Shown: positions 9,034-19,719, numbered from the stretch's first letter. The stretch: 64,000 nucleotides of DNA from an uncultured Gammaproteobacteria bacterium (GCA_938084745.1 CALKEZ010000005.1:124001-188000), one strand, 5' to 3'. The notes: generated from the letters alone by a model not told the origin. A program made the numbers and translations.

Positions 9034-10674
9034 TTAGTCAGAACCTGTCTTTTTTAATCGTGGTACAGCAGATAATAATTGTTTGGTATATTCGTTTTTT
9101 GGATGCATCAGTACTTGCTCTACATCACCCTGCTCAACAATCTTTCCCTGGTACATAACAGCAACATAATGTGCAATATATTCAACCACACTAATGTTGT
9201 GTGTAATGAACAAATAAGCAAGTTGATATTCTTTTTGTAATTTTCTTAACAACGCTAATATCTGCGCCTGTACCGACACATCAAGAGCACTGGTTGGTTC
9301 ATCACAAATGATCAGTTTCGGTCTTACTGCAAGTGCACGAGCGATACAAATACGTTGTCGTTGTCCACCGGAAAATTCATGTGGATACCGTAGCTGATGT
9401 TCGGGTAGTAGACCCACTTGCTCAAGCAACTCGGCACTCATTTGGTCGCGAATTTTCTGCGTTTCACCTATGCCTTGTGCCAACATACCTTCTTGTACGA
9501 TGTCCCTTATCATCATGCGTGGATTCATCGATGAATACGGATCTTGAAACACAATTTGTATTTCTGATCGTTTTTTTCGTAATGCAGCGGCATCAAGACG
9601 ACTCAAGTCTTCGCCTTCATACAGGACTTCACCTGCTGTTGTCTGTAACAGGCGTAAAATGCCCTTCCCCATTGTCGTTTTACCCGATCCTGATTCACCA
9701 ACAACAGCGACTGTTTCACCTGCATGCACATTTACACTCACCCCATCTACAGCTTTGACATGCCCGACGACCCGTTTAAAAATACCTTTTCGTATCGGGT
9801 AATGAACCTTGAAATCGCGCACTTTTAATAGACACTGTTCCTGATTTCTATCAACGTCGATATCGTTGTTTTCTGCTTGCCGTTTTTCCCAACTCGGTAT
9901 CGCATCAAATAATTGTAAGGTATACGGATGCTCTGGATGTGCAAACAAACTTTTTTTATCTTTTGCTTCAACAATTTTACCAGTTCGCATAACAGCAACG
10001 TGATCGGCCATTTGCGCCGTTACGCCGAGATCATGGGTAATAAACAATATCGCCATACCCGTTTCTTTTTGCAACTTGCGTAACAGTTGCAGAACCTGCG
10101 CCTGAATTGTCACATCAAGTGCCGTTGTCGGTTCATCTGCAATCAACAGATCCGGCTCACCAGCCAGAGCCATGGCAATCATAATGCGTTGTTTCATACC
10201 ACCAGAGAATTGATGCGGGTATTCATTGATTCGACGATCAGGCTCAGGAATTCCAACTGCATCCAATAGTTCAATACTGCGTTTAAGCGTGTCTTGTTTC
10301 GACATGTTCTGATGTCGAAACAATGTTTCGCTAATTTGTTGCCCTGCAGTCAACACCGGATTTAATGATGACTGTGGCTCCTGAAAAATCATCCCTATAT
10401 TGGCACCACGAACATCGCGCATTTTACTTTCCGGTAATTGAAATAAATTTTGTCCGTTTAATATTACCGAGCCACTTTTGATGTCTGCCGCAGGAGGTAG
10501 TAAACGCATGATGGAAAGTGCGGTAATGGATTTACCACTACCTGATTCACCCAATAACACAAAGGTTTCACCCTTGTTTATAGTAAAGCTGACATCATCT
10601 ACCACATTAACCTGGTTCACACCGGTGCCGATAGATGTCGTGAGTTGATTAACCTGAAGTAATGGCTCAGTCAT
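9034..10674 (-). CDS. yejF: Peptide ABC transporter, fused double ATPase (YejF-like)
   Basis: A 546-residue protein holding two complete ABC ATPase domains. The first has Walker A GESGSGKS near 42 with the signature SGGMKQR. The second has GESGSGKT near 325 with SGGQRQR. Each is followed by the oligopeptide-transporter C-terminal extension. It powers the importer formed with the two permeases and the lipoprotein receptor of the operon. The closest named relatives are E. coli YejF (microcin C/peptide uptake) and the ATPase of the Pseudomonas Npp system. It is the last gene of the operon, 5 bases after the thioesterase. Confidence 0.92.
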   Translation of the reverse strand: MTEPLLQVNQLTTSIGTGVNQVNVVDDVSFTINKGETFVLLGESGSGKSITALSIMRLLPPAADIKSGSVILNGQNLFQLPESKMRDVRGANIGMIFQEPQSSLNPVLTAGQQISETLFRHQNMSKQDTLKRSIELLDAVGIPEPDRRINEYPHQFSGGMKQRIMIAMALAGEPDLLIADEPTTALDVTIQAQVLQLLRKLQKETGMAILFITHDLGVTAQMADHVAVMRTGKIVEAKDKKSLFAHPEHPYTLQLFDAIPSWEKRQAENNDIDVDRNQEQCLLKVRDFKVHYPIRKGIFKRVVGHVKAVDGVSVNVHAGETVAVVGESGSGKTTMGKGILRLLQTTAGEVLYEGEDLSRLDAAALRKKRSEIQIVFQDPYSSMNPRMMIRDIVQEGMLAQGIGETQKIRDQMSAELLEQVGLLPEHQLRYPHEFSGGQRQRICIARALAVRPKLIICDEPTSALDVSVQAQILALLRKLQKEYQLAYLFITHNISVVEYIAHYVAVMYQGKIVEQGDVEQVLMHPKNEYTKQLLSAVPRLKKTGSD

Positions 10675-10679
10675 GTTGA

Positions 10680-11084
10680 TTATATTTCCAGCTCGGGTAA
10701 TTTTCGCGGTTTACGATTTTCGTCTAATGCAACATAAGTTAGTTCTGCCTGAGTCACTTTAATTGTTAGTCTGTCGATCGGATTACGTTCTGCATAGACT
10801 TCAACTTTTATCGTGATAGATGAATTTCCTGTTTTAATTACTTCAGCGAAATAACTTACAACATCACCGACAAGTACAGGCTCATGAAATTCAAAGGAGT
10901 TAACCGCAACTGTCGCAACACGACCCCGTGCACGCTCTACTGCCGGAATTGAACCCGCCATATCGACATTGGCCATAATCCAGCCACCAAATACGCTGCC
11001 ACCACCATTGGAATCTTTCGGCATCGCGACTAACTTTATTGCCGGGTGTCTATCATTGGGTAATGTTACATTTTGCTTGGTCAT
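10680..11084 (-). CDS. Acyl-CoA thioesterase, hotdog fold (YciA family)
   Basis: 134 residues of the YciA/BACH-type hotdog family: NDRHPAIKLVAMPKDSN, GGSVFGGWIMANVDMAG with the conserved Gly-Gly-Trp turn and catalytic-type Asp, and the strand VAVNSFEFHEPVLVGD. It hydrolyses acyl-CoA to acid and CoA in the cytosol. It is embedded between the permease and ATPase genes of a peptide importer, in the same direction with a 5-base gap to yejF, so it is co-transcribed. The biochemical reason for that placement is not obvious. Confidence 0.88.
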   Translation of the reverse strand: MTKQNVTLPNDRHPAIKLVAMPKDSNGGGSVFGGWIMANVDMAGSIPAVERARGRVATVAVNSFEFHEPVLVGDVVSYFAEVIKTGNSSITIKVEVYAERNPIDRLTIKVTQAELTYVALDENRKPRKLPELEI

Positions 11085-11123
11085 GTTTTTATTTGTTATC
11101 TTATAATTATGATTAATGATTTA

Positions 11124-12524
11124 TTAATGCCGTAACCTGGGATCAAATGCATCCCGTACTGCATCCGAAAAAAGATTTGCAGCAAGGACCAGAACAAACA
11201 TGAAAATAAATGCGGCTGCCAGCGACCACCAGACTATGGGTTCTCGCGCCATCTCCAAGCGCGCACCATTGATCATATTGCCCCAGCTATTCGTGCTCGG
11301 GTCAACACCAATATTGATGTATGACAATACGGCCTCTGCCAATACAAGACCACTAAAATCGATCACAATTGAGATCATGACGATATGCATAACGTTAGGT
11401 AACAAATGTCGCAACATAATACTGAGATTACTGACACCAAATGCCTGTGCTGCTTGCACATAGTCTATTTCGCGTAGTTTTAAAGTCTCTGCTCTTAATA
11501 GACGACATAAGCCGGTCCAACTGGTGATGCCCAGAATAATACAAAGGAACAGTAACCTTAGATCGGCTCTTTCTTCAATGCTGTTAAAATCATCGGCATG
11601 ATTACCGATATAGACCTGTAGTAACAATATAGAAGCGGCAATAAGTAAAACACCGGGGATAGAGTTTAAGGTTGTATACAGGTATTGAATAACGTCATCT
11701 ATCCAGCCGCGAAAATAGCCGGCCATCAATCCCATCATAATAGCAAAAGGTAGCATGACCAATGTGGTTAATGTACCGATAACCAAACCGGTACGTATAC
11801 TTTTGATAGATTGATAAAGTACATCCTGGCCTACTTTATCTGTACCAAACACATGGTAATGTTGTGCCAGGTTATAAATGCTACAGGCAACCGTGATAAT
11901 CAGACTGATAGTAATGATGATTGCAGTCCAGGCAACAACAAATTCATTACGACATAATTTAAGTGCCGCCTGTTTAAAAGAGAGCTCATGCCCCTTCGCT
12001 AGGAAAAGTACTAGCAAACTTGAAAGTAGCAGGCTGATCATCAAGCCACAAACCAGACCAACAACAACATGTTTACCAATATCTGCTATGCGCTCCGACT
12101 CAGGATCAGTCAGATGTGCGCCACCATATTTTAAGCGGGGATAATCCCTGACTTGCTTGCCATCTGCCAAGTCCAGCATCTCCTTGGAGAATGCATACGT
12201 TGCCAGCGGTGCAGAATAGGTACGCTCCGTATTATTACGCAAATCCTCAAGCATCAAATCCAGTATGCTGGATACTTCTGTCGAATATACCTCACCACTC
12301 GACTCAGTTGCTTCCAGCTTGGCGTGAAAATGAAATGAATCGAGCAGACCAATAACGATATACAAAATGAGAATAATTGCGGCAGACATGGCAAGCGGTC
12401 GGCATGCTACAGCACGCCAAGGCGCAGACAGGTGCTCATGACGTCTTGCATAAAAAATATAGCCACTCACCATCAGTACAAGCAAAAAAATGAAACCATC
12501 AGTAATGAAAATAACAGGCATCAT
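11124..12524 (-). CDS. yejE: Peptide ABC transporter permease (YejE-like) with periplasmic insertion
   Basis: 466 residues, longer than the roughly 340 of E. coli YejE. After a first transmembrane pair there is a hydrophilic stretch of about 90 residues (roughly 70-150) that is presumably periplasmic. Next come another membrane segment and the usual inner-membrane permease core, with the EAA-loop-like motif EIDYVQAAQAFGVSNLSIM near 360 and a YINIGVDPSTNSWG ending typical of DppC/OppC/YejE. It overlaps yejB by one base. It forms the importer pore with YejB. Confidence 0.88.
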   Translation of the reverse strand: MMPVIFITDGFIFLLVLMVSGYIFYARRHEHLSAPWRAVACRPLAMSAAIILILYIVIGLLDSFHFHAKLEATESSGEVYSTEVSSILDLMLEDLRNNTERTYSAPLATYAFSKEMLDLADGKQVRDYPRLKYGGAHLTDPESERIADIGKHVVVGLVCGLMISLLLSSLLVLFLAKGHELSFKQAALKLCRNEFVVAWTAIIITISLIITVACSIYNLAQHYHVFGTDKVGQDVLYQSIKSIRTGLVIGTLTTLVMLPFAIMMGLMAGYFRGWIDDVIQYLYTTLNSIPGVLLIAASILLLQVYIGNHADDFNSIEERADLRLLFLCIILGITSWTGLCRLLRAETLKLREIDYVQAAQAFGVSNLSIMLRHLLPNVMHIVMISIVIDFSGLVLAEAVLSYINIGVDPSTNSWGNMINGARLEMAREPIVWWSLAAAFIFMFVLVLAANLFSDAVRDAFDPRLRH

Positions 12525-13501
12525 TAGTTCAACCTGACTCTGGGATCAACCAGAGTGTAAGAGATGTCGGTCAAAATCAAACCAATGATGTACAACACTG
12601 ATCCCAAAAACACCATAGAACGCACTATGGCAAAATCCTGAGCACTTATCGCATCAATGGTATAACTGCCAAGCCCCGGTATCGCAAAGAATGATTCGAC
12701 AATCAAGCTACCGATAAACAGGCTCGGCAAGATCACCACAACACCGGTTAATATCGGGATTAAACCATTCATAAGAACATGCTGATATAAGACACGGGTT
12801 TCAGATAATCCTTTGGCTTTTGCTGTACGCACATAATCCTTACCCATCTCTTCGAGAAAAATCGTGCGGTACCAGCGTGTACTCGCACCAATTCCACCAA
12901 CAAGACCGACCAGCACGGGCAAGACGATAAATTTTACTGCGTTAAGACCGGTGTCATAACCGGATATAGGAACCAGATGGAGAAACTTTCCTATCAGATA
13001 TTGACCACCAATAATATAAAACAGACTCGAGATAGACATCATTACAACACACAACACAACCCCGGAAACATCAACATAACTGCCGCGAAAAAATGCGAGT
13101 GTAAGTCCGAACGTAATATAGGCTAACAAGCCGATTATTAAACTGGGCACGGTAATCGCCAGACTGGGCCACATACGTTGACTAATGTCATAGCCTATAT
13201 CACGACCACTATCCGAACGCCCGAAATCAAACACAAACAGTTTTACTGAATTTTGAAAAAAAATAGTATCTGTAATTCTTTCTACTGATCTGGCATTCGT
13301 ATTCCAGAGTATCGGCTTGTCATAGCCACGTTCTTCTTTCCATTTACTTATCGCGGCATCATCAACTCGTTTCATGCCAAGTTGCATGCGCGCCATATCA
13401 TCCGGCGTATTCACCACAAAAAACAAAACAAAAGTAATGATATTCACACCAACCAATATAGGGAAAGCATAGGCAATGCGTCGCAAGATATAACTAATCA
13501 T
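12524..13501 (-). CDS. yejB: Peptide ABC transporter permease (YejB-like)
   Basis: 325 residues of the DppB/OppB permease family: N-terminal MISYILRRIAYAFPILVGV membrane segment, periplasmic loop, several transmembrane helices, the coupling motif MGKDYVRTAKAKGLSETRV near 225-243, and the family ending DISYTLVDPRVRL. It works as the partner of YejE. Its start overlaps the receptor gene stop by four bases (ATGA), showing translational coupling. Confidence 0.92.
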   Translation of the reverse strand: MISYILRRIAYAFPILVGVNIITFVLFFVVNTPDDMARMQLGMKRVDDAAISKWKEERGYDKPILWNTNARSVERITDTIFFQNSVKLFVFDFGRSDSGRDIGYDISQRMWPSLAITVPSLIIGLLAYITFGLTLAFFRGSYVDVSGVVLCVVMMSISSLFYIIGGQYLIGKFLHLVPISGYDTGLNAVKFIVLPVLVGLVGGIGASTRWYRTIFLEEMGKDYVRTAKAKGLSETRVLYQHVLMNGLIPILTGVVVILPSLFIGSLIVESFFAIPGLGSYTIDAISAQDFAIVRSMVFLGSVLYIIGLILTDISYTLVDPRVRLN

Positions 13502-15693
13502 AGAATCGACTCGGTTTCTTTACGACGATACGAAACTATCGCGGGGAGTAACACTATGATCAATAATAGCAGCATCAACGCTATAGGCCACCATATCGGT
13601 TGATTCCAGGCTGTGCGTTTTTCCGCACGTAATCTCGGCTCAATCCGTGTGTATTTCAATGTATTGTTCGCCATTAAGTTAGGCTTGGCATTCTTGTACC
13701 AGGCATGATGCAATGAAAAACCAACCGGATGGAAACCCCATAACCAGGGTGCATCGCGTCTGACTATCTCGACCATTTTATTGATCACGTCCTGTCGCTC
13801 AAGACTATTGGACATGGTCTTCATTTGATTAAATAGCTCATCAAATTCTGTATTCTTATAATTCGATGCATTCTCACCGTTATGATCAATCTTTGCATTC
13901 GGACCATAGAGTAAGAAGAAGAAGTTTTCGGGATCAGGATAATCTGCATTCCACCCCCACTGAAAGATTTGAGCAGTGCCTTTTCTAATTTTTTCCTGGA
14001 AGCGGTTATAATCTGTTGCACGAACAACAAGGTTAATGCCAAGCTTTGCATATTGTTTGCGTAACCAGTCAAAGCTTGCCTTACTGCCCGGCCCAGCCGC
14101 CGGCGTATCCAGATTTAAAACCAGTTGCTTGCCATTGGTTTTATCGCGTCCATCAGGATAACCCGCCTTGGCTAATAATACCTTTGCTTCTTCGATAGGC
14201 CGTCTGACGGGTTTATCACCCTGCCACTGATATACATAAGGATTAATCCCGGCTTCACCAGAAAGATTGCCAAAGATACCCGGTGGTATAGGGCCTTGAG
14301 CGGGTTCGCCCCGACCATTGGCAAAAATAGAGATATATTCCTCATAATCAACGGCAATTGATATAGCGCGTCGCAGTAATCGTGCGCGTTCACTATTACC
14401 ACCAATGACATCATCGGCCATATTGAAACCCATGTAATAAGTTGACGTGGTAACTGCGGTTAATAGACGTATGCCTTTCTCACGCATTTCATCGGTTAAT
14501 TCTGCATCACCTTGCGTATTAAATTGTACTGCTTGATCAAAACTATCAGACACGATGCCTGATGTATCATAGTAGCCTTGTAGAAATTTATTCCAGGCAG
14601 GGATTGATTCTTTTTCCAGACTATAAATCGCTCTATCGATGAACGGCATTTTTTTACCTGCATCATCCAGTAAGCCTGCCAGGTGATCACCTTCATCCCC
14701 TGTTGACGGAAATGCTTCACCTCTAAAGTTCGGGTTTCGTTCAAGTACCATGCGCCGATTAGGATTATTCTCAGTCAACATAAAAGGACCTGTGCCGACC
14801 GGATACCAGTCCAGCGTTATGTTTTTTTCCGTCATCCCGTTTTGAGAATAAAAATAATCGGCTTCCCACGGCATGGGAGCAAAGAATGACATGGATAACC
14901 AATAAATAAATTGCGGATACTTTTGTTTAAGTGTTATTTCAAAGGTTGTGTCGTTGATAACTCTGGCACCGGGTAGCTTATAATCTTTCAGGTCAATATA
15001 GTTTGAACCGGCGTCACCATTTCCTATTTTTGCAAGTTCGTCGGCAAATTCGTCGAGTCCCAGAATATATTTTTCCATCAAGCCGGATATGGGCGAATGT
15101 ACTCTGGGATGGGCCATACGTTTTATCTGATAGACATAATCATTGGCTAACATTCTACGTGTGCCAACGGTTTTAAAATCCGACAAGGTATGAATGTTGG
15201 TCAGCTTTTCTGGATTAAGATCGTGATAAAGATATTTGCCACTCGCATTTTTTGCAAAGGCCGGGTGAGGTTGATATAAAATATCGGGCATGATGGATAT
15301 TGTATATTTGACCCTGTGAATAGCTGCCGTATCTGAATCCTCTGCGACTGACTGTCCTTCGTTATCAAAATACTCTGGCTCCGGCATTGCTGTCGCTGTC
15401 AGTGGGACTAACTCATAAGGGCGCTTCAGAAAATGGTACTGCAATGGAGGCTCATAGATTTGGCCCAGGAACACATATTCGTTAGCGCTATACGAACTCA
15501 CCGGGTCAAGATGCTTGGGACGCTCGGAAAATGAATCGTAATAGATATTCTTTGCTGAATCCTGGTTAGGATAAGGGTTATTCCAGGGGGAATTATCACA
15601 ACCGGTACACAGCAATAAGCAACAAATCAGCAGAGGCAGCATGTTAATGAAGCTTAAGATGTGTCGATTTATTATTTTTATAGGATTTGTCAT
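13498..15693 (-). CDS. yejA: Peptide ABC transporter substrate-binding lipoprotein with C-terminal membrane anchor
   Basis: About 731 residues of the SBP_bac_5 (DppA/OppA/YejA) family. The N-terminus is a lipoprotein signal ending LLLCTGC, with an unusual Cys at -3. The binding fold includes DWYPVGTGPFML and DYPDPENFFFLLYGP. After the fold comes a C-terminal hydrophobic segment (PIALMLLLLIIVLLPAI) and a basic tail, not usual for this family, so the protein may be anchored at both ends. The ATG at 15693 is preferred over the GTG just before it; neither has a clear ribosome site. First gene of the five-gene operon, divergent from fabI. Confidence 0.85.
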   Translation of the reverse strand: MTNPIKIINRHILSFINMLPLLICCLLLCTGCDNSPWNNPYPNQDSAKNIYYDSFSERPKHLDPVSSYSANEYVFLGQIYEPPLQYHFLKRPYELVPLTATAMPEPEYFDNEGQSVAEDSDTAAIHRVKYTISIMPDILYQPHPAFAKNASGKYLYHDLNPEKLTNIHTLSDFKTVGTRRMLANDYVYQIKRMAHPRVHSPISGLMEKYILGLDEFADELAKIGNGDAGSNYIDLKDYKLPGARVINDTTFEITLKQKYPQFIYWLSMSFFAPMPWEADYFYSQNGMTEKNITLDWYPVGTGPFMLTENNPNRRMVLERNPNFRGEAFPSTGDEGDHLAGLLDDAGKKMPFIDRAIYSLEKESIPAWNKFLQGYYDTSGIVSDSFDQAVQFNTQGDAELTDEMREKGIRLLTAVTTSTYYMGFNMADDVIGGNSERARLLRRAISIAVDYEEYISIFANGRGEPAQGPIPPGIFGNLSGEAGINPYVYQWQGDKPVRRPIEEAKVLLAKAGYPDGRDKTNGKQLVLNLDTPAAGPGSKASFDWLRKQYAKLGINLVVRATDYNRFQEKIRKGTAQIFQWGWNADYPDPENFFFLLYGPNAKIDHNGENASNYKNTEFDELFNQMKTMSNSLERQDVINKMVEIVRRDAPWLWGFHPVGFSLHHAWYKNAKPNLMANNTLKYTRIEPRLRAEKRTAWNQPIWWPIALMLLLLIIVLLPAIVSYRRKETESIL

Positions 15694-15786
15694 CACAGGT
15701 GCATTATAAACGTGAGCGTTTTTCTGTACACTTTGATATTAAACGAATAAAAAGATTCACATAACATATTCATAAAGGAAAAACAG

Positions 15787-16563
15787 ATGGGATTACTCGA
15801 TAATAAACGCGCTTTAATCGTTGGTGTTGCCAGCAATCGTTCAATTGCCTGGGGAATTGCACAGGCTATGCACCGTGAAGGCGCTGAATTGGCTTTTACT
15901 TACCAAAACGAAAGGTTACGCGGTAGAGTCGAAAAATACGCTGCCGAAGTTGATTCAGAGATAACCGTACCCTGTGATGTGGCAGATGATAAACAGATAC
16001 AGTCTGTTTTCGAGCATCTGGATGATTATTGGGATGGACTGGACATACTAATTCATTCCGTTGCTTATGCCCCAAAAGAGCAGTTGGAAGGCGAATATCT
16101 CGAGAATGTCACTCGCGAAGGCTTTCTACTGGCCCATGAGATCAGTTCTTACAGTTTTTCAGCGCTCGGTGATGCCGCCAGAGAAATGATGCAAGGCCGA
16201 AATGGTGCCATGTTAACGCTTAGCTATATTGGTGCGGTACGTGCTATGCCCAATTACAATGTGATGGGTGTTGCAAAAGCCAGCCTCGAAGCCAATGTGC
16301 GCTACATGGCGTCGAGTCTTGGCCCGGAAGGTATTCGGGTGAATGCCATTTCTGCGGGTCCTATCCGTACTTTAGCCTCTTCAGGCATCAGTGGCATGCG
16401 TGATTTTTTAAATCATGTCGAGAAAGTGTCCCCATTGAGACGCAACGTTAATATAGATGAAGTCGGCAATGCCGCGGCATTTCTCTGCTCTGATTATGCC
16501 TCCGCTATTACCGGAGAAATCACTTATGTGGATGGCGGGTTCAATTCTATAGGCATGGGATAA
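15787..16563 (+). CDS. fabI: Enoyl-[acyl-carrier-protein] reductase [NADH]
   Basis: Catalyses the last reduction in each cycle of fatty acid elongation. The protein has 258 residues, like E. coli FabI. It has the family N-terminus [20 protein letters not shown] with the modified NAD motif, and the Tyr-x6-Lys active site in [11 protein letters not shown], plus the ending [12 protein letters not shown]. An AAAGG ribosome site precedes the ATG. The next gene starts 9 bases after its stop. The position beside the yej-type operon and ppiD matches my memory of Pseudomonas. Confidence 0.95.
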   Translation: MGLLDNKRALIVGVASNRSIAWGIAQAMHREGAELAFTYQNERLRGRVEKYAAEVDSEITVPCDVADDKQIQSVFEHLDDYWDGLDILIHSVAYAPKEQLEGEYLENVTREGFLLAHEISSYSFSALGDAAREMMQGRNGAMLTLSYIGAVRAMPNYNVMGVAKASLEANVRYMASSLGPEGIRVNAISAGPIRTLASSGISGMRDFLNHVEKVSPLRRNVNIDEVGNAAAFLCSDYASAITGEITYVDGGFNSIGMG

Positions 16564-16572
16564 AACCTGCTC

Positions 16573-17781
16573 GTGTCTATCAGTGAAAACAAGCTGATCA
16601 TTGCAATACTGATAGGTGCAATCGCTGGGATTGTCTGTGGCTGGTTGTTTGGGCCAGCCATGGTATCCATCGCCTGGATAGGTGATTTATTTCTGGATAC
16701 CCTGAAGATGATGATCATTCCCCTGATCGTTGCCGCTGTCATCAGCGGTGTCACTTCTTTGGGTGATATTCGTAAACTCGGCAAGGTGGGTGGCGCAACT
16801 CTACTTTATTATGCGGTCACAACAGCCTGTGCGGTACTCATAGGACTGTTAGTCGTTAATGTAATTCAACCTGGCAATGGTATCGAACAACTGACTAATA
16901 CCCTGCCTGAATCCGTTAGCAATAAAGCTGATACGGGTTTTGTGGATATCATAAGATCGTTAATTTCACCTAATATTCTCTCCGCCGCAGCCAACACCCA
17001 ATTACTTCCCGTCATTGTTTTTTGTCTTTTATTCGCTGCGGCGTTGACCACGATAGGTGAAAAAAATGTCACTCTGATACGTTTTTTCGATGGCTTAAAC
17101 GAAGTCATGATGAAGTTGGTGATATGGGTCATGGCATTTGCGCCTATCGGTATTTTTGCCCTCATTGCAGGCCAAATAGGACGGGCCGGTGGTGGACTCG
17201 CAATAAAGAACGAACTGCTCGCAGTAGGAAGCTATTGCTTTACCGTTATCCTCGGATTAACACTGCATTTTATTTTGTTATTTATCATCCTATTAATCTT
17301 CAGCAAAAGAGGAAAAGCATATTTATTTTCATTATTACGCGCTCTGTTCACTGCTTTTGGTACGGCCAGTTCCTCAGCAACATTACCCTTAACAATGGAA
17401 TGCGCCATTGAAGCTGGCGTGGATAAACGCTCGGTAAAATTTGTCTTGCCAATCGGCGCGACAGTAAACATGGATGGCACCGCACTGTATGAATCAGTAG
17501 CAGTGATGTATATCGCACAAGCTTATGGTTTAACTATGGGGTTGGGTGAACAAACGATTATATTTATTACAGCGACATTGGCTGCTATTGGCGCAGCAGG
17601 CATACCTCAGGCGGGTCTGGTTACCATGTTGATTGTTCTTAATGCCGTGAATCTACCGGTTGAAGGTATCGGGATGATACTTGCGGTTGACTGGTTTCTT
17701 GACCGGTTTAGAACAACGGTCAACGTCTGGGGTGATAGTGTTGGTGCCGCAGTGATTGAACGTTATTTACCCAGGGCTTAG
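16573..17781 (+). CDS. Dicarboxylate/amino acid:cation symporter (DAACS family)
   Basis: 402 residues and about eight to ten membrane segments of the GltP/DctA family. Family marks are the Ser-rich hairpin FGTASSSATLPLTM near 256-270, the cation-site motif NMDGTALYE near 297, and the C-terminal GIGMILAVDWFLDRFRTTVNVWGD. It takes up glutamate, aspartate or C4-dicarboxylates with Na+ or H+. The start is GTG. It lies 9 bases after fabI and is probably read from the fabI promoter, although the functions are unrelated. It is convergent with ppiD. Confidence 0.9.
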   Translation: MSISENKLIIAILIGAIAGIVCGWLFGPAMVSIAWIGDLFLDTLKMMIIPLIVAAVISGVTSLGDIRKLGKVGGATLLYYAVTTACAVLIGLLVVNVIQPGNGIEQLTNTLPESVSNKADTGFVDIIRSLISPNILSAAANTQLLPVIVFCLLFAAALTTIGEKNVTLIRFFDGLNEVMMKLVIWVMAFAPIGIFALIAGQIGRAGGGLAIKNELLAVGSYCFTVILGLTLHFILLFIILLIFSKRGKAYLFSLLRALFTAFGTASSSATLPLTMECAIEAGVDKRSVKFVLPIGATVNMDGTALYESVAVMYIAQAYGLTMGLGEQTIIFITATLAAIGAAGIPQAGLVTMLIVLNAVNLPVEGIGMILAVDWFLDRFRTTVNVWGDSVGAAVIERYLPRA

Positions 17782-17801
17782 AGTTTAATCCAGGCCCTGG
17801 G
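17770..17801. terminator. Inverted repeat between convergent genes, possible terminator
   Basis: Perfect 8-base arms CCCAGGGC and GCCCTGGG enclose a 16-base loop that contains the symporter stop codon. It lies exactly where the symporter and ppiD transcripts meet. There is no clear U-run on either side, so intrinsic termination is uncertain. Confidence 0.4.
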
Positions 17802-17808
17802 CTGTCAA

Positions 17809-19719
17809 TTAAATATTATCTTTAAACAGTTTAACGTCAGCACGACTTCTGGCATCTTTTATAAATTCTTGCCATTCAGTCGTTCCGCGGCTTCGACGTA
17901 ATTCGATATCATATTTTTTACTGGTCTCATCATCCGCAACAACTTCACCATCATGTGCCGCAGTTACAAGGATAATAGCGTAATCACCGCTACCAAGACG
18001 ATTGGTTAGAACGATAGGCTTATCATCCATAGGCTTACCTGCCTGGAATGCATTTCGAAGCACTGCCCTGTTCACATTCACATCGTCACGTTTAACTTTT
18101 TCGACAGTAGTCCATTCAATTTCTACATCACTGCTTATTGAATCGGGTTTAGCACCACTTTTAAGTTGTTCGGCGATATTTTCAGATGCTTTTTTGATTT
18201 TATCTTCTGCTTGTTGCAGCCAGATACTGGCAATAACGTCATCTCTAACATCTGCCAATGGTTTTATAGAAGCTGCTTTATGGTCTACCACCCTTAACAC
18301 AACAATATGATTATCACCGACTTCTATTGCCTCACTATTTTGTCCCGTATTCATTAATTCAGGATCAAAACTGGACGCGATGACTTTACTGTTTGAAAGA
18401 ATACCCTCAGGTGGATTTTCTTTACTAAAATAATCGCTTTCAATAACACTTCGACCTATTGCTTCAGAGGCCAGCTCCAGCGTATCTGAATGTTCATAAC
18501 TTAGATTTGTAAGTTGATCAGCTAATTCAAAGAACTGTAATTCCGCCTCCGATTTTTGATAATCCGCTTTCACTTGTTCGGCAACAGTTTCATAGACGTT
18601 TTTGGGTCCACCTCTTATTTCACCTACTTTTACAATATTGAAACCACTCTTTGTTTCAATAGGTTCACTGATAGCACCTTCATCGGAGGAGAAAAGAAAT
18701 TCATCAACTTCTTTATCCATAATACCTTTGGCCATGAACGCATGTTCACTAAATTCCAATGCCCCTTTACCTTCTTCGGTAAATGTCTTGATAACCGCTT
18801 CAAAGTCCTTGCCTTCCTTGATCATTAACATAGCTGCATCAATGACTTCTTTGGCTTTTGCTTTATCTTCTTCAGTAGACTTTTCATCTACTTTTACAAA
18901 CAGTTTGGTGACAGATCGTTGTTCGACAACATCATAGTTGTCTTTATTATCGTTATAGTAAGCTCTCAGACTTTCTTCATCATCAGTAGTAATAGTCTTA
19001 GCCAGTTCGTTGACATCGAGTTCAACATATTCGACTTTAACTTTTTCTGGATCTGCAAATTTCTCTGGGTGTGCTTTATAATATGCCTCTATCTCTGAAT
19101 CAGCGACGTCATCTTTGTCGATATAAGAGGTAAGGTTGAGGATACTGTAGGTTAGGTCACGTGTTTGTGACTGTATTTGCATGACTTCATTGAGCTCTGA
19201 TTCCAAAACGAACAGGCTTTCAGATAAACCGGCTTGTAATTGCTCTGATAATAAATCCATACGAAGTTGAGCTTCAAAAACAACTGGATCCATCCCCATG
19301 CTAATGATGGTTCGTTCATACTTATCTCGGTCGAAACCTTCATCACCCTTGAAATACTCAAGTTTTCTGATTGTTTCTACCAGCTTCTGATCGGTCACTC
19401 GTAAACCAGCATCTGCAATTACCTGATTAATAACTTCAGTTTCAACCAGTCTTTTTAATGTTTCTTCTTTTACAAATTGTTCTTCTTCCAGAGTAAGCGC
19501 ATCATCCTCTAACATGCTCTGCATCTGTTTTCTGAGCGTGTAGAAAGACCGTTGGAATGACTTAAGATTAATATCAGTACCATTAACAGTAGCGACATTA
19601 ACATCACCACCTTGTCCGAAATAAAAGCTGACGCCCCAAAAAGCAAAGGAAATGATTAATGCGCCAACGATGACACCGGCTATCCAACCTGTTGCTTTAT
19701 CTCTTATTGTTCCTAACAT
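17809..19719 (-). CDS. ppiD: Periplasmic folding chaperone PpiD (SurA_N/parvulin)
   Basis: 636 residues. A single N-terminal membrane anchor (about 12-32) is followed by the SurA_N chaperone domain (VNGTDINLKSFQRSF onward), a parvulin-like rotamase domain around 265-365 (GKDFEAVIKTF, then SGFNIVKVGEI), and a C-terminal chaperone part. PpiD is anchored in the inner membrane next to the Sec translocon and assists newly exported proteins. It follows hupB and two tRNA genes on the same strand, the same order as in E. coli and Pseudomonas. Confidence 0.93.
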   Translation of the reverse strand: MLGTIRDKATGWIAGVIVGALIISFAFWGVSFYFGQGGDVNVATVNGTDINLKSFQRSFYTLRKQMQSMLEDDALTLEEEQFVKEETLKRLVETEVINQVIADAGLRVTDQKLVETIRKLEYFKGDEGFDRDKYERTIISMGMDPVVFEAQLRMDLLSEQLQAGLSESLFVLESELNEVMQIQSQTRDLTYSILNLTSYIDKDDVADSEIEAYYKAHPEKFADPEKVKVEYVELDVNELAKTITTDDEESLRAYYNDNKDNYDVVEQRSVTKLFVKVDEKSTEEDKAKAKEVIDAAMLMIKEGKDFEAVIKTFTEEGKGALEFSEHAFMAKGIMDKEVDEFLFSSDEGAISEPIETKSGFNIVKVGEIRGGPKNVYETVAEQVKADYQKSEAELQFFELADQLTNLSYEHSDTLELASEAIGRSVIESDYFSKENPPEGILSNSKVIASSFDPELMNTGQNSEAIEVGDNHIVVLRVVDHKAASIKPLADVRDDVIASIWLQQAEDKIKKASENIAEQLKSGAKPDSISSDVEIEWTTVEKVKRDDVNVNRAVLRNAFQAGKPMDDKPIVLTNRLGSGDYAIILVTAAHDGEVVADDETSKKYDIELRRSRGTTEWQEFIKDARSRADVKLFKDNI

